Positions 10,591-25,500 of a DNA stretch of 64,000 nucleotides are shown piece by piece. The first letter of the stretch is position 1. Each line of letters opens with the position of its first letter. Source of the stretch: Sialis fuliginosa (taxonomy: Eukaryota > Arthropoda > Insecta > Megaloptera > Sialidae); assembly GCA_961205875.1 (NCBI GenBank), contig OY540812.1, positions 3,348,001-3,412,000 on the forward strand, in the 5' to 3' direction. Both the position numbers and the translations under genes were made by a program. The notes under the pieces were generated by a model, which saw only the letters and a list, made by a program, of their open reading frames with translations, did not search any database and was not told where the DNA came from.

Positions 10591-13500
10591 CTGGAAGAAA
10601 ATCCACAGTTAATAATTTATTCAAAGCGTGGTGAATATATTGTGACAAAAAAAAAGTTACGTCTAATTTCCTTGTATTTTAGTCGATATTTGTATGACGA
10701 GTTGTAAGGAAATTTCACTAAAAAATTTTGAATTTTTGATTTCGTTAAAAGTATGTTTATTGTATAGAAATTGACGTGAACAGTTGTTTGTTTCAAACCG
10801 CAGGTCTGTATCTCAAACCGTTCTCGAGATATAGCCTCTCAAAGTTTTAGTTTTTTCAAATTTTTGGAGAAAAAAGGCCATAACTTTTGAACGCGTAGTC
10901 GGAATTGATTTTAGTTGACGGATTTGGAATCAGCGTGTCAAAATCTATATAATGACATGTATAATACTTTAAAATCTGACAAAAAATTTTTGGTCAATTT
11001 TTTCGATTTTTCGCGAAATTTTTTTTCTCGAGTTTTAAGGTATTGTATATGTCATTATTTAGATTTTGATACGCTGATTCCAAATCCGTCAACTAAAATC
11101 AATTCCAACCATCCGTTCAAAAGTTAGAGCCATTTTTCTTTAAAATTTTGAAAAAACTGAAACTTTGAGAGGCTATATCTCAAGAACGGTTTGAGATACA
11201 GACCTGCGGTTTGAAACAAACAACTTTTCACGTCATTTTCTATACAATAAACATACTTTTAACGAAATCAAAAATTCGAAATTTTTTAGTGAAATTTCCT
11301 GCAGTGCACTTCAACTCGTCATACAAATATCGACTAAAATACAAGAAAATAAGACGTAGAATCATTTAGTTACTATATAAATATATAAACTTGAACTTAA
11401 GGTGTTTCATAACTAGTTTTTTTTGTTAATAGGGGGGGGGGGGAGGATTTATTATAGTTGACAAGGAGTGTTTACATAGGCGTGACGTCAAAAATGCGGC
11501 ATGACACCTGCGAGCGTTTTGGCGTCAAATTCAAAATTAGTTTTAAAAGGGTCAATTTTTGTGATTAAACCTTTATTTTCTGCAGAAATAAGCATTTTTT
11601 TGGAAATAAGATCATCATAAAATAGTTTTTAAAAATTAGGCATCATGCCTATTGTCTTACCTTTTGTTGCATGCCGTTAAGGAATGGTGCCGGGAGGTAT
11701 GGGTAAAAGAGGTCTGGCCTCCGTTGCAGGAACTCTGAGTCCTTGGGTGTCATGGGAATGGGCGGCAGATCGAGTGACATGCGCCGTCCGCGTCGCGATG
11801 CTCCGTTGCTCCACATATGTGTTCCCATATGCACCTGAAGCAAAAATTAATTTTAGTTTCTTATATTTTATACACATTTCTAATTAAAAATCTAACCTAA
11901 ACTTTTATAAATTTATATTTCTAGAGGTTCCATTGTGTATGCAGTGGCGCACTCAATGAGGAGTTTAGGGATTAATACATTATTTAATTTAATGTGATAC
12001 ATAAAAAAAAAATTACATAAAATTAATAAAAAAAAAATTGAAACCCTCCCGATTTTTTTCTGGGTGCGCCACTGTATGTATATAAAAAATGTATTGACTA
12101 TGTTAGTTAAAACAGCCAAAGCATTAATGAAGCATGATCATGCAAAAAATGTGATTTTTTCAGAAAAAAAATGTACATAGGTATTATAATTTAGATTTTT
12201 TGTAATGATTTTTGGCTTCTGCATATCAACAAAATAAAATTGTTCTAAAAATGTAGCATATAAGCCAAAAATCATCTACTCATGATTACCTAGTAGATAT
12301 AGTTTAATAAAAATAAATAAAAAATAAATTATAAAACTTCAAAAAGGGCGTTTTCTTGTATATATACAGGATGGACAAATAAAAATTGCATTTAATTTGG
12401 GACATAGTACTTTGAAATTACAATACTCAATATCTTCAGTGTAATGATTTTACGTATTATGTAAAATTCCATATAATTCCGAAAATTAGTTTATTTGTTA
12501 CAGTGATTTATACAGAAGTCAAATATATACTAAATATTTTATGTTCTTAAAATATATGAAATTATTATTACAATTTTGAATTGAATGACCTTTTTTGTGA
12601 TTATAACCCCCCCCCCGAAATATTCAATGTTCTTAAAGTATTCGAAATAATTATAATAATTTTGAACTGAATTTAACTGCACTTAGTTATATGACAAAAA
12701 AAAAGGTCTTCAAATTTTAATTGTGTGACCTTTTTTTTTTTTAGTCATAAGATTAGAAATTAAATTTTAGATCATTTGATTAGAAATTGTAATAATAATT
12801 TCGCATATTTTGGGAGCCCCAAGCTTACCCCCCCCCCCCCCCGAAAATTTTTCTTATTACGCCACTGGTTTGATTAATATATTACACACCTTCAAGTTGC
12901 CTTTCGTGGTGAAGGCTTTTTGGCAAACGGTACACCGGAAAGGCTTGTCCCCGGTATGGGTCCGCATGTGGATCTGCAACGCGGAGCTCGACGAGAAGTT
13001 CTTGTTGCATACGTGACACAAGTGCTTGGTGTTGATCTGCGGGATTCCCCCGTTCGAACTGCCGCCACCCCCAACGCCGCCGCCACCGCCGCCACTGCTG
13101 GCTACGGACGTGACGGATGTAGGAATGCTGAGCGAGCCTGCAAAAAGGCCCTCGCGCCTATAAGCGGTGTTTGTTGGTACGCAGATTTACGACAATTATT
13201 GCGCGTTTTATAATATTCAATAAATTTTCAAATTTTCAAAAGTTTCATTAAGAATAAAAAAGGGGAGGAATATAAACAGAGTATCTCTTGTTTTAGGAAA
13301 TGACCTATAAAACTTTATAAATCAATTTGGATACAACTGCTATTAGTATATTTCTCATCGATATTCTAAGTCAGGGGTCACCAAACTTTTCGAGAAACGG
13401 GCCGGATCGAATTTTTTTTAAACATAAAATATTCTTGTTGGAATCCTATTAGAACATTTATTTACATGTGCAATTAGCTATGTAAATAGAGAATATATAT

Positions 13501-16500
13501 ATAATGGAAAATATCTATTCAAATGTAGATAAATACACATATTTACATCAAATCCTTAAATTATATAAAATTAATATTTCTTATATGTATAAAAAATATT
13601 TATATATACAAATCAGGGGCCGGATGAAAAACTTTGGAGGGCCGTAGTTTGGTGACCGCTGTTCTAAGTTGTTCGAATGGAAACTTGTTTAAATTTTTCA
13701 AGAAAATATTATATTTTTGACGTATAGTTGGACGCCATATAATGAACACATGCAAACTTTTTTTTGACGAGCATTTTGTGGCATTTCAGAAACTTAATGT
13801 AACGCGCAGGGATAAGTTTTGCGCGCTAGCGTAAATTTAAAATTAGTATATCTCGACACTCAGAGCAACTACTACGCAGGTTTTTGTCTCTAATTATAGA
13901 TCTCGATTACATCTACGAGGTACAAGTACAAATCAGTTTTAATGAGTGATAAATTTAATATTATAAAAAACAAAAAAAATTAAATTTTGTACATTCACGA
14001 AAAAAACAGTACATTAGAATATATTCTGTACTATGATTGTACAATACTAGTCTGACTTTTATTTAACCACATTGCTACGTATTCACGTCAATACCTCGAC
14101 TGTCTATGTCGGGATGTACATCCCGACATAGACACATCCATTTTTTTTTAAATGCTATCATTGTTGCTTTCAAACGGCACTTCATTATTCTTTGTTAAAA
14201 AAAATATTAAAAAACAGTTCGATGCGGTGGAGATTGAGTCCCCTTTTTTAAGTCTCCAGCATCGATACAGGAGATTAGGCACAAAGAGATTGCCCTAATT
14301 GGACTAATAGTTCATTTTTATATAACATTACATCAACTGGGAATTTTCCCTAATACGAATAACGAAAATTTTAAAAATTATTATTTCGAACAAATTACTT
14401 TCGAACAACGAGCGATGATACATTAGAATGAAATTAGCTAGCCGAAGCAATGATGATTATTATTTGTTAATAACATACAGATGAAGTACATAAACAACGT
14501 GTACCAATCCAAATAATAAAATAATCCCCAAACATATTTATACAAAAAACACTAATAGATACTTACTTGTAGGTCGTTTTGGAAGGGGTATATCTGTTGT
14601 TTCTGGGCCGGTTCTTTTGATACTCATTTCCGTTTTCATCGGGAGGTCTAAAGGAGGAAGTGGTGGCAAATGTTGAGTAGATGGTAAATCTCGTTCCCGT
14701 TCTCGCTCGCGTTCGAACTGATGTTCGCTAATTTCCGACTGACTTCGGGAATCTTCTTTAATGATCGATTGTTGAGACGGAGATGGTATTAGTTGAGATT
14801 GAGGTGGTGGAATTTGTTGCTGTTGTTGTTGGTGGAGATGTTGAGATGGAGGTGATGCTTGTTGACCCATCGATGGTAATGGAGGTTTATCGAACATGTG
14901 TTGTGGCATGTCACGTATTTTGTGTGTCAGCATGTGTTGTTTCATGTTACCCTGAAAACAAATATAATTAAATCGATGTTTATGTTCTGTTTTGTAGAAG
15001 CAAAAGCGTGTAGAGTATACTAGATAAAAATGAGATCCATTTTCAAAAGTAACAAAGATTGAAAATGATACCGATTATATATAAAAAACAAGCAAAAAGC
15101 ATGTTGTTCTGAATAATGAGAGCCATTTTCAAAAATATATTTTCACTACAATTGAAAATGATACCGAAACGTTATTATTATTAATATTATTATGTATTAC
15201 AATGTTACTTTTTAGTAGAAATGAGAGTGCAAGAAATTATAACAAATGTAAAAATAAATAAATATTATGCGGTTAGTGCGTATTGAGGTAAGGTTGTCCC
15301 TTACCAACAGAAAGGGTCTGATCCACTCGGAGGCAGTGGCGTATCCAGGGCTCACCAGTGGCGGGGGCAGCTTGTCTGCCGTTGTGGGTTTATTTGAACG
15401 TTTGCGCACTCGCCTACTACTGTTGCGTTTGTCCGCGGCGGGGGGGCCCCCGCCCTCCTGGATACGCCTCTGACTGCCGGAACATAGACACCTCTCTTGG
15501 GTACCATCCTGGAATGTGCAAAGTTGCCGGTTGTATATTGAAAATGTCTCTCTCGTTCCGATTATAATTATTATAATGGATCTAAAGAATGTTTACATAG
15601 AAAGCGGTATCATAGGTACATTACTACATTATTTCCTAGAAAATCATCTATTTTAAATACGCACGATCATATTTCATTCATACTTCAGGGGTTTTTTGGA
15701 AAAAATGGTCAGTTTTGTTAATTTTTTTTGGGTTTGGTACTCAAAGTTTTCACATCGGAGTCCTATTTATCGTGAAAAAGTTCACTATTTGACTTCAAAA
15801 CGACACAATTACCGTGAAAAATATATTCAAATTATAAATAATGTTCTATTTTGTATTATTTGTATTGTTTATTACCAACTTTTAGAAGATATTTTATGAA
15901 ATAATTGTAACGTATGTATACGTGAACATATAAACAACATAATCTCACCCTAGCACTGGCTATGCCAAGTTTGGTGAGAAAAATTACATACGTAGTATAT
16001 GTAAATAAAAGTATCTAAAAAGCATTTTATTGTACTAAATTTAAGAATTTATGTTTACAAATAATATTATGTAAATGGTTGATATTTATGTAGTACAAAA
16101 ATGCTAAAATGGAAAATAATGCGAAAAAAATTCCAAATGAATTTTTCTCACTGGGATTATCTTTATTTAGAATAAGAAATAACGTCTGAAAATTTCATTG
16201 CGAAATCGTGTGCACAAAAAAAGTTATTCTAGGTTAAAGGTCGCGAAAATCGTTTTTTTTTACAAATATCTCGTAAACTATTGGTTTTACGGCAATTTTA
16301 GTTATTATAAAATTTGTTCTTTAGCTAATTTTACATATAAAAGTCCTGTCCTAATTTCAGTAGGACCAATAGTTCTCGAGATATACGGTTGAGAAAAGTT
16401 AAGCGTTGTGATACATTCGATTCGACTTACAATACAATGCAAGGCGCGTTTTATTTTTTATATCGGTTATGATAGTCAGTAAAAGTCAGTATTTTTAGAT

Positions 16501-19500
16501 TTCTGTGTCAGTAAAACCAGTATTTTTGAACATTGAATTTGTTTCGACCCCTGATACTTTATATAAAAGGGCTCTAATTAGGTCTGAATACGGTTCTGAC
16601 ATTTATATAATATTATTAGTATCTACAATTTGTTTTTGTTGATAAAATAAACTATGTACGAGTTAATTCCATTAAATAATTGCTCTTAGACTAATAAATG
16701 TCAGAATTAACAAACATATTTGAATATTGTTATTTGGCTTAAGTCCAATGTATTTTAATAATGCATTGTTCTATTACAAGGAAGTAAGTTGAAATTTTTT
16801 AGTGTGTGATATTTTTGTATGTATTTACATATTTCTCATTTTAAGTCTATTATTTCACTCAAAAAAATTGTTACATTAATGCAATAACAATGAATTTTCC
16901 TTTTTTGTCATATTTACTTTGCATAATTGTTCTTTTTTGAAATAATTACAAAAATTAGAATATCATGTTACATAACAGTTGAATTTAGATTTCGATAGTA
17001 CTACTTATATGTATAACAACATTATAGTATCAGATAGCATTGTATTGTTTTACTGACTGTATATAATTCTATGGAAGCTAAAAGAGAGTCAAAAAAGACA
17101 TATTTCAACCAGAACAACTAATATTTCAAGTAAAATACTTTTTGGTACTAACTTCAAGTAAGTACATTCAAATATAGTAAAAATAAATGTAATACTTGAA
17201 TTTAACGAGTAAAGTACTTCACATTTAAAAATTGTATTTAATACTTCCAGTAATTTTTCATAATACTCGATTTTAATATGAAAAGTACATTTGATATTTC
17301 AAGTACTTTAACTGGTTAATTGTGTCAGCTCAGATTAAAATAATTTTTATTGTTAAAAATATGATATATTTATGTCCGGTATCATAAAGGACCTAACAAA
17401 TTTGTTAGCTAGCAAGCACTTTCAACTGAGATATCAAACTTATATGACAGTTCTTTTGGAGTTTGTTGATGACTTTGACAAGTTTCGCGCACGCGTTGTA
17501 GGTAAATACAAACGGTATTAAAACAGTGGTGATGTTATGAAAATTATTTTGTACGGTCAAAGATGCCAACTGTGTTACAATTAGTTGAAGTGTTACTGCT
17601 CTAAATTCCATAACTAATCCATAGATACTAGTACAGAATTAATACCCCATTTGAATGTAATTGCTAGCTAACAAATTTTGTTAGGTCCTTTATAATACCG
17701 GACATTAAGAAAACTATAAACGTATAAAAATTTCACAATTATGAAATTTATTTGCTGCTATTGAAATTCTTAGTACACCACTGATTATGCATACAAATCT
17801 TTAGGTGAATCTTACCTCACATTGAAAATTAATCAGAGAGTGAACTACATATACATGTTTGAGTAACAGAGATAGATAATGAATTACATAGAGCAGACAC
17901 ACTGGCCATAAAACTTTATATATTTTTATAAGGTCTGAAGCAGGCGTAACAACGTTCTGATTATCTTTTTTATGGATTATTTATGACATACGAACACGAA
18001 AACGCACTAAAATGTGTATGCTTTTGTTTTGTTGCCCTGTATTGTTGGGCAACAATTTAACACAAACAATACATCATCTTTATACTATTTGTGCAAAAGT
18101 ATTGGTATAATTTTAGTACCTATACGATGTTTCGATCAGTGCAAATAGTTATAAAAAGAAAATAGAACCGATTACATTTTATTATCTGCAAATGTCAATG
18201 CATTCGGAGGAATTCAATATATTTTATGTATCTATGCCATTTTATTATAACATACTCTATCCAATATTAACCCTAGATGGCTAATGTTAGTCACACAACG
18301 AATCGACTAATGAATAGCATCTTCGTAACTTTTTGGTTATATTATATGCTAATACTAAAAAAATATACTAAAAAAAGTTCGAATAAATTTTTTTTAGTAA
18401 GTTTATTTAGTAAAATAAGAAGAATATAGTATTTGTTTTGTTTTTTCTAGAAAATATTGTTAAAACCGTTTAATAGGATTTCAGAAAAAATAGAATAATT
18501 CGTAGGTATTTAAAAAAAGTTCGGTAAATTTTTTTTTTAGTAAGTTTATTTAGTAAAAAAAGAAGAATATAGTATTTGTTTTGTTTTTTTCTAGAAAATA
18601 TTTTTTAAACCGTTTATTAGGATCTCAGAAAAAATAGAATAAGATTGATTTTTGTAACATTCAATAGAAAAAAAATGTGTTTTCCATTTATATTTCTCTA
18701 AAATAGGTATGTAGTTACAAAAATAACTGATGTTAGTCAAACCTCTGCCTTCTAGGGTTAAATTGAATTCTAATGCAACAGAGGCGAACTAAACTAAAAT
18801 TGGCAACCTGACATTATAAACTCATAAATTTAACTGATAGACACGAGGACAAAAAAGACAAATATTTATCTGTTTAAAAATTTAAATACACAATTTTTTA
18901 CCGGTAGGAGAATGCGATTTGCAATAAGTATAACAAAAATTTATTGTACACATGTTCGAACATACTACAAAAATAAACACACATTTTCATCAATTATCTT
19001 TTTATGAAGCATCACAAATAAAACAAAAGAACAAATCGCATATCTATTTTAAAAAGAGTCATTGGATTCCACACTCGCATGACAAAACATCGTACACCAT
19101 TTCTCTAATCAATTATCCGTGGGGCAGTAAAGACAACGCGGAATTCCGATCCAGACGTAGCGAAAAATCTGAATTATGTCGATAAAGTCTAGACCGACGA
19201 TTCCCAAACGAAGGGACGCACTCAAAAATCAGAGCCATTTCAATAGATTTTTAAAAATTAAAAGCAGGGTCTTGAACCGGAATTTATTTATGGTTCGGGT
19301 TCAAAGATAAATTTCGGTTCGGGTTTGGGTTCAACATGTTGCAAACTATTTGGGTTCAAAAACCGTTATTTTTGAACCCATTTGTGATTAAAAGAAAATT
19401 ATTTTGTTCGAAAAAAAATTATAATTAACAAATAAAAAATTTTCTGAAGAAGAAAAAAACATTAATAGGCATTAAAATATTGCTAGAAAAAAAGGCAAAA

Positions 19501-22500
19501 AATAAAATTAGATTTTAAAGATTGAAATTTCTATTTTTCAGATTGTGTGTAATTCAGTTATAGAATTAAAAAAGTAAGTAAAAAATATGTAAATTTCAGT
19601 AGTTGACTTGATAAGTCACATCATACCATAAAATTCAAACAGATTTCCAGTATTAGTACATTTTATAATCTCTATTAAAAATTATTGGAGCGGAAAATAT
19701 TAAAAATAATTTATCGAACCTTTTAAAAATATATGGTTACCGGTTATCCATGAAAAGGTTCGGGTTCAGATTAATAAAAAATACGTGTTTTTTCGAGTTT
19801 ACGGTTCGGGTTCGGGTTCAGGTTCAAGTCCCTGATTAAAAGGATATTGCATAAATAAGTCCCGGCCGATTTTCTTCAAATTTTGTAAATAATTAGACAT
19901 CATTAAAAAAAATCACTTTTGCGAGTTAATATACCTGATAATAAAATGGAGAACTTATTATGTGATATACTAGAGAGTAGAAAGAGAGGGGATGTGTTTG
20001 TTGGTTCGTTTTCTAGTATTTTTGAAAACGATCTTAGAACCGAAAATTGGATTTTTTGAATTATTTTTGAAACAGCGAGAATTAGAAAAAAATATTATCT
20101 AAATTATTATGTCCAATTAATTTTGTTTTATTTTTTTTATTAGTTGTTCAGAATTTTTAAAAATATATTTAGAAACATGCACGTACTGTATAGCGTACAA
20201 GAAAGAACAGTGGCACCCATATCACCTTTTTCTGACATCTATTAAATAGATATATGTATAATTTTTTTGTATAATGTTATTTAAAAATAATAATAAATGG
20301 GATCGGCGAAAAAAGACATTTGGAACCGCTGATCTAGACTAAACATCACTGACAAGTAAAATCGTAATGTGCGGAATCATTGACGACAAAAAAAATATAT
20401 TGTCGGATTTGTGGTCCCAAGTTCACAGTCCTGAAAAAGCGACAAGAAGGTATTGGCTTGAGTGTCTGTGTCTCGAGTCGCCGTCGTCGATTTTAAATAG
20501 AAAATTATAATGTTGAGTTATTCCTAGAGAAAGAAAGATATGAGATGATCTGTACACAATAGACGAGCAGCTGTAAGAAATGTCTCATCTCGAATTAGCG
20601 TTTGGCCCGCTTCCAACTCGTATATGTCTGTCTGTGTGTGAGTATGGATAATGATGTAGTTTTTATTGTACCTACATAGTGTTAAGAGCCTTGTTTTGTT
20701 ATCACTTAGATAATACTTGTCAATTTTAATAAAATAACATCCTAATTTCACACTTCCTAAACAACAGCCGTGATATTTTGGATGTATGTTTAATTTACTT
20801 TTATAAGCTTATTTTAATTGCGATCGATATAGAATTGATTCGACTATGTTTTATTTAAATAAGCCTAAATGTTAATCAAGGAAATGTATGTTGCTACTCA
20901 TTTTTATATACAGTAGAAGCTTGCTAATTGGGCATCAAGAAATCTAACCTATTGTTTAATTACTGAATGTATATAATGTAAAAAACGTCTAATTACTGAG
21001 TTTTTCTAACTAACAAACATCTGATTAGCAAGCTTGTACTGTACATGTTTAAAGGTTGAAAATATTTTTCGTATGGGACCTATTTAGTTTAAAAATACTT
21101 GATCAGATTGAAAATTGATGAGTGTTTGTAATTTTTTTTTTATAGAAATATATACGCCCTTGAGCCTAATCCTGAGTATAACTAATAAATAACAAAACTG
21201 GACTACAATGTGATAATGTTGATAATACTTGTCAATTTTAATAAAATAACATCCTAATTTCACACTTCCTAAACAACAGCCGTGATATTTTGGATATATG
21301 TTTAATTTAATTTTATAAGCTTATTTTAATTGCGATCGATATAGAATTGATTCGACTATGTTTTATTTAAATAAGCCTAAATATTAATCAAGGAAATGTA
21401 TGTTGCTACTAATTTTTATATACAGTCGAAGCTTGCTAATTGGGCATCAAGAAATCTAGCCTATTGTCTAATTACTGAATGTATATAATGTGCTAATGTT
21501 TAAATATAGATTACTGCTAGCTAAAAAATGTCTAATTACTGAGTTTTTCTAACTAACAAACATCTGATTAGCAAGCTTGTACTGTACATATTTAAAGGTT
21601 GAAAATATTTTTCGTATGGGACTTATTGAGTTTAAAAATACTTGATCAGATTGAAAATTGATGAGTGCTAGTAATTTTTTTTTATAGAAATATATACGCC
21701 CTTGAGCCTAATCCTGAGTATAACTAATAAATAACAAAACTGGACTACAATGTGTACACAAATCGTATTGGTTATACAAAAACCAATTTAATATATGTAC
21801 ATAATTGAATACTATGTGCATGTTTATGGATTTATGTATATAGGCATTTATTTAGTGACGTATGCATACTTGTATATATATGTTTGTATATGTAACATGA
21901 ACGAATCGATCCAAACAAGTTTAATTTAGATTAAGTCATATGATTTAGATATAACATATTTCACACATAGTGACTTCTTCTCAGTATCTATAAATGTTTA
22001 TTTTTATACATTTTGTATGTGGTGTGTTCTGTTTTAGATTTTATGTAATTTTATAAATTGTACCTATACCGATAAAGTTTGTTTTCAATTATAATTAATG
22101 TGGCTATAAACGAAAGGTTTGATGTTTAAATTTAGAAAGATATTTTTAAAGTGTGTTGGAGAGTATATATATTGAAATGACCAGTTCTGTAATTGTAATG
22201 AACAACACTTACTTTTGTCGAGAATCCCCGATCACAAACAGTGCACTTGAAAGGACGTTCCTTGGTGTGACTGCGGTAGTGAATCTCCAGAGCTGAGTTG
22301 CAGGCGAACGTTTTGAAGCAGATGTTACATGTTGTGTTACCTCTCACTGCAAAGAGTCAATGAACACGTCAGCACTCAGTAAAACACAAACGAGTAGTCT
22401 TAAAAAGATTTATTCAAAATAAAATAACGTATACATAAAGAAAAATAAATAACACATGCACAAACTATTGAACTACATAAATATTGCGGATGAAAGATAA

Positions 22501-25500
22501 GACGTTAAGGAGTGAATGTTGGGATCAAGGGAAGGTAAACTGCCGCCCATCGTTGCCCATCCTACCTGCGGGACCAACTGCCAGCCCTAGTGGACTAAAC
22601 GCCGTCGATGTCAAAACAGATGAAGTCAGAGAAGAAAGCGCTGACGTCATTAACGGCGTTGACGGTGCCGATGTTGGTAGAAGTCCGAAATTTGAGAAAA
22701 TGCCTGGGTGTGGAGGTAGTGGTGGTCCTGGTATCGGTCCAGGACTAAGTTCAGGACTTCGTGGTGGTTGGGGCTGTGATGACCGAGGTGTTAAGTCTAA
22801 AGCACCCAATGAATTCGATTCAGACGGTGTCGGACTTCCAGCACGTTGTGATGACGTCGGTCGCATATTTTGTATTTGACTTGGAGAACATCGGATATCA
22901 GAACCATTTAAACTTGCTACCTCAGATTCAATAGGCGATTTGTCTCCATTGTGTTGCGTTGGAGTTGACATCATGACTCGTGAACATAAATCTTCACTAG
23001 AACGGTTTAATCCAGCAGCTTGTAACTGATTTGCCATTGTGGTAATTGTTCGTACTTGATTTTCGAGTGCTGCTATTGACGTTGAAAATGAAGGCATATG
23101 TTGTTCTGTCGTTGTGCTTGACTGATCGTCATCTTCTTCATCTTCCTCCATGAAATCTTGATCATCTTTGGAAAAGTCGTAATCATTTTTAAGTGATAGT
23201 GGGAAACCAGGTGGACCTAGTGGCGATAGGCCCGGAATAGGAAATCCTTGGCTGAGGAACGGATGGCTCATAGGATTTGGAAGAGAAAAACTCCCAGGTG
23301 AGGGGAAATCTTTGACTTCTGCTGCTTGAATTTGTTCAGGAGTTAAATCTGTCGGTTCTCCTGTATGCAATCGTATGTGCTGTTGAAGAACTAATGCATT
23401 TGTGAATTTCTTATGACATACTGGACATTGATGCAGCACTCGCATGGGTGGTTTGGCTCGATGTACACCCATGTGGGTTTTCAGATTGCCTTTTGTTGTG
23501 AACGCACGACCACATATTTTACATTTAAACGGTCTTTCTCCCGTATGAGTTCTATAATGCATTTGCAACGCACTTTTACATGATAATACCCTGTGACAAA
23601 TAACGCATTGATTCGGATCTGTTAACTTGTGTTCAATATTGTCCACTAGTTGTTGCAGTTTGCTCGTTTCAGACGTCTTCGTAACTTCTATTAAACTTTC
23701 CCAAGAGTTATCATTGCTGCCTGGCCTTGGTAGAAGGCTTGTATAAACGGCAGGGTCCCTGGCGGGATCAGTACCGGGCGGCGGAATCGGAAAAGTACCT
23801 AAGCTGCCAGAGGACGTGCTGGATGGGGGCGAGGAAGCGACGTGCGAGAAAGGGAAAGAAGCGGGTAATCGCTGCCCGGTGGCGATCGATAGCGGTGTTG
23901 TAATAGAAGAATTCTTACTGGATAAATTCTCGGGCTGATCTTGAAGCTGATGGTCATGATCCATCGGGCTTTCCGGTCCCATCATGTTGTCTTCATTGCT
24001 GTATTTACTGTCCATGCTACAATCGTCGTAAGGTGTCGACGAGTTAAATCGATCTTGCTGCAATTCATTCTCTATATTGTCTTGTTCTACTTCCGGTTCT
24101 TGTTTTGGCATAATGTCTTCTACTTCTTCTCGTACACCGTTTTCTTCTTCTTGATTTAATACTGGTTCATCACGTGGTTCACTTTTGCAACGATTTTCTA
24201 TTATGTCTCTTGTAGGTGGTGATGGTGTTCTTGTGATTATTGGTTTACTTAAATTCTCCGGGACTTCTTGCTCATCTCGTTTCAAGAACAACGGATGTGG
24301 AGGTATCGATCGTAATTCAGGCGGTCTGTGCGGTGAAGTCAAAGGCCTCGGCGGGAGTAATTCATGAGGTCCGGGTGGAGGTCTGTATAAAGGGAATGGA
24401 TGACTGCCAGGAAATTGCATTGGGTGTGAAGGGTGCGGTGGCATTCCTGGTGAGACAGGACGATTTTGTCCGAGCTGCGCCAATAATGGTGGATGATATT
24501 TATCTAAATGCTCTGGAACTGGATTCGGATTCATCTTGATGTGTGGAAATTTTGATGTGTGCCTTTGAAAGTGCACTTTGAGGTTTCCTTTTGTAGTAAA
24601 TCGACTTCCACAAACATTACATTTAAACGGACGTTCTCCGGTATGAGATCTGATATGTATTTGAAGCGCCGAGTCAGAGCCGAACACTTTACCGCAGTAC
24701 CGACATCTGTGTTTGAAGAACGGTTCATTTCGTCCCGATTTAGAATCATAAGGAGACATTGAACCTTTTCCTTTTCTAAATGCTAGTTCATCTGCCAGAT
24801 TATTAGCGAGTAATCCTTGGCTCGCGTTATCTAACACCTCTTGTGCTCGTTTCTGTAGCATTTCAAGAGTATTTGGTTCGTCCAAAGATGGTATAGGATC
24901 ATTATTAGTTATTATTGTAGATGCTAACGAAGATGAAATCGAACACATTGGAGGATGACTCGGATTCGGCGGTGGTGATGTTATAATTGGAGTAGGTTGC
25001 GGTAAAATGATTTCGGATTTAGAACCGATCGGTTGTGTGGCAGGTAACGACTGACTCGTAGGAGTTAATGTAATTGAAGGTGGGCTCGGCTCTCTTGGCG
25101 GTGGAATTATTGGTATTCTAGGCGGCGATTCACTCGGTTGTGAAACAGTTACAGACGGGTTCGATGTAGACTGACTTTCCGAATTCGGTGGCGACGGTGA
25201 CGTTGAATCTTTCGGCCTATTTATTGACAACTGTCGTTGCAATTGATTGATCAGTTGTAATTGGAAAACTTGTTGATGCTGAAGAGTAAATAGCGTCGAT
25301 TGAAGAACTGCTAACTCTTGCAGCGCCGCTTCATTATCGGTATTGTTTGCCATGGCCGTTGCAGCGAACTGAGCCACGGCGACTTTTGTGTTTTGTAGAG
25401 CTTCAAGAGTAACGTGACCCGCAGCGGCTGCTGGCGGTACTTGAAATTGACTAAAATCTATCGGAGTCTGAGTATCATCTATAGGTTCATCGGCGCCATC

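Larger units (their letters stand above)
13138..14566. other. sal: spalt intron 4
   Basis: Holds a hAT MITE (13372-13671) and a perfect 34-bp palindrome (14101-14134). At about 14222-14272 there is an imperfect inverted repeat, GATGCGGTGGAGATT against AGTCTCCAGCATC. No coding sequence. Confidence 0.6.
20709..21752. repeat. Tandem duplication of a ~0.5-kb block
   Basis: The block starting GATAATACTTGTCAATTTTA at 20709 is repeated from 21221, about 95 percent alike by eye, and each copy ends near CAAAACTGGACTACAATGTG. Copy 2 carries about 20 extra bases inside the embedded MITE, which were lost from copy 1. Confidence 0.88.
14952..22212. other. sal: spalt intron 3, 7.3 kb
   Basis: Mostly transposon-derived: hAT at 15334, unclassified MITE at 17373, piggyBac-type MITE at 18271, hAT at 19265 and a tandem duplication at 20709-21752. 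A CpG-containing islet near 20440-20500 (CTCGAGTCGCCGTCGTCG) stands out from the AT-rich background and could be an enhancer. No ORF here resembles a known gene. Confidence 0.6.

Noticed and set aside
22484-22879. Plus-strand 131-codon ORF opposite spalt exon 2
   Set aside because: Antisense shadow of the coding exon; no independent evidence.
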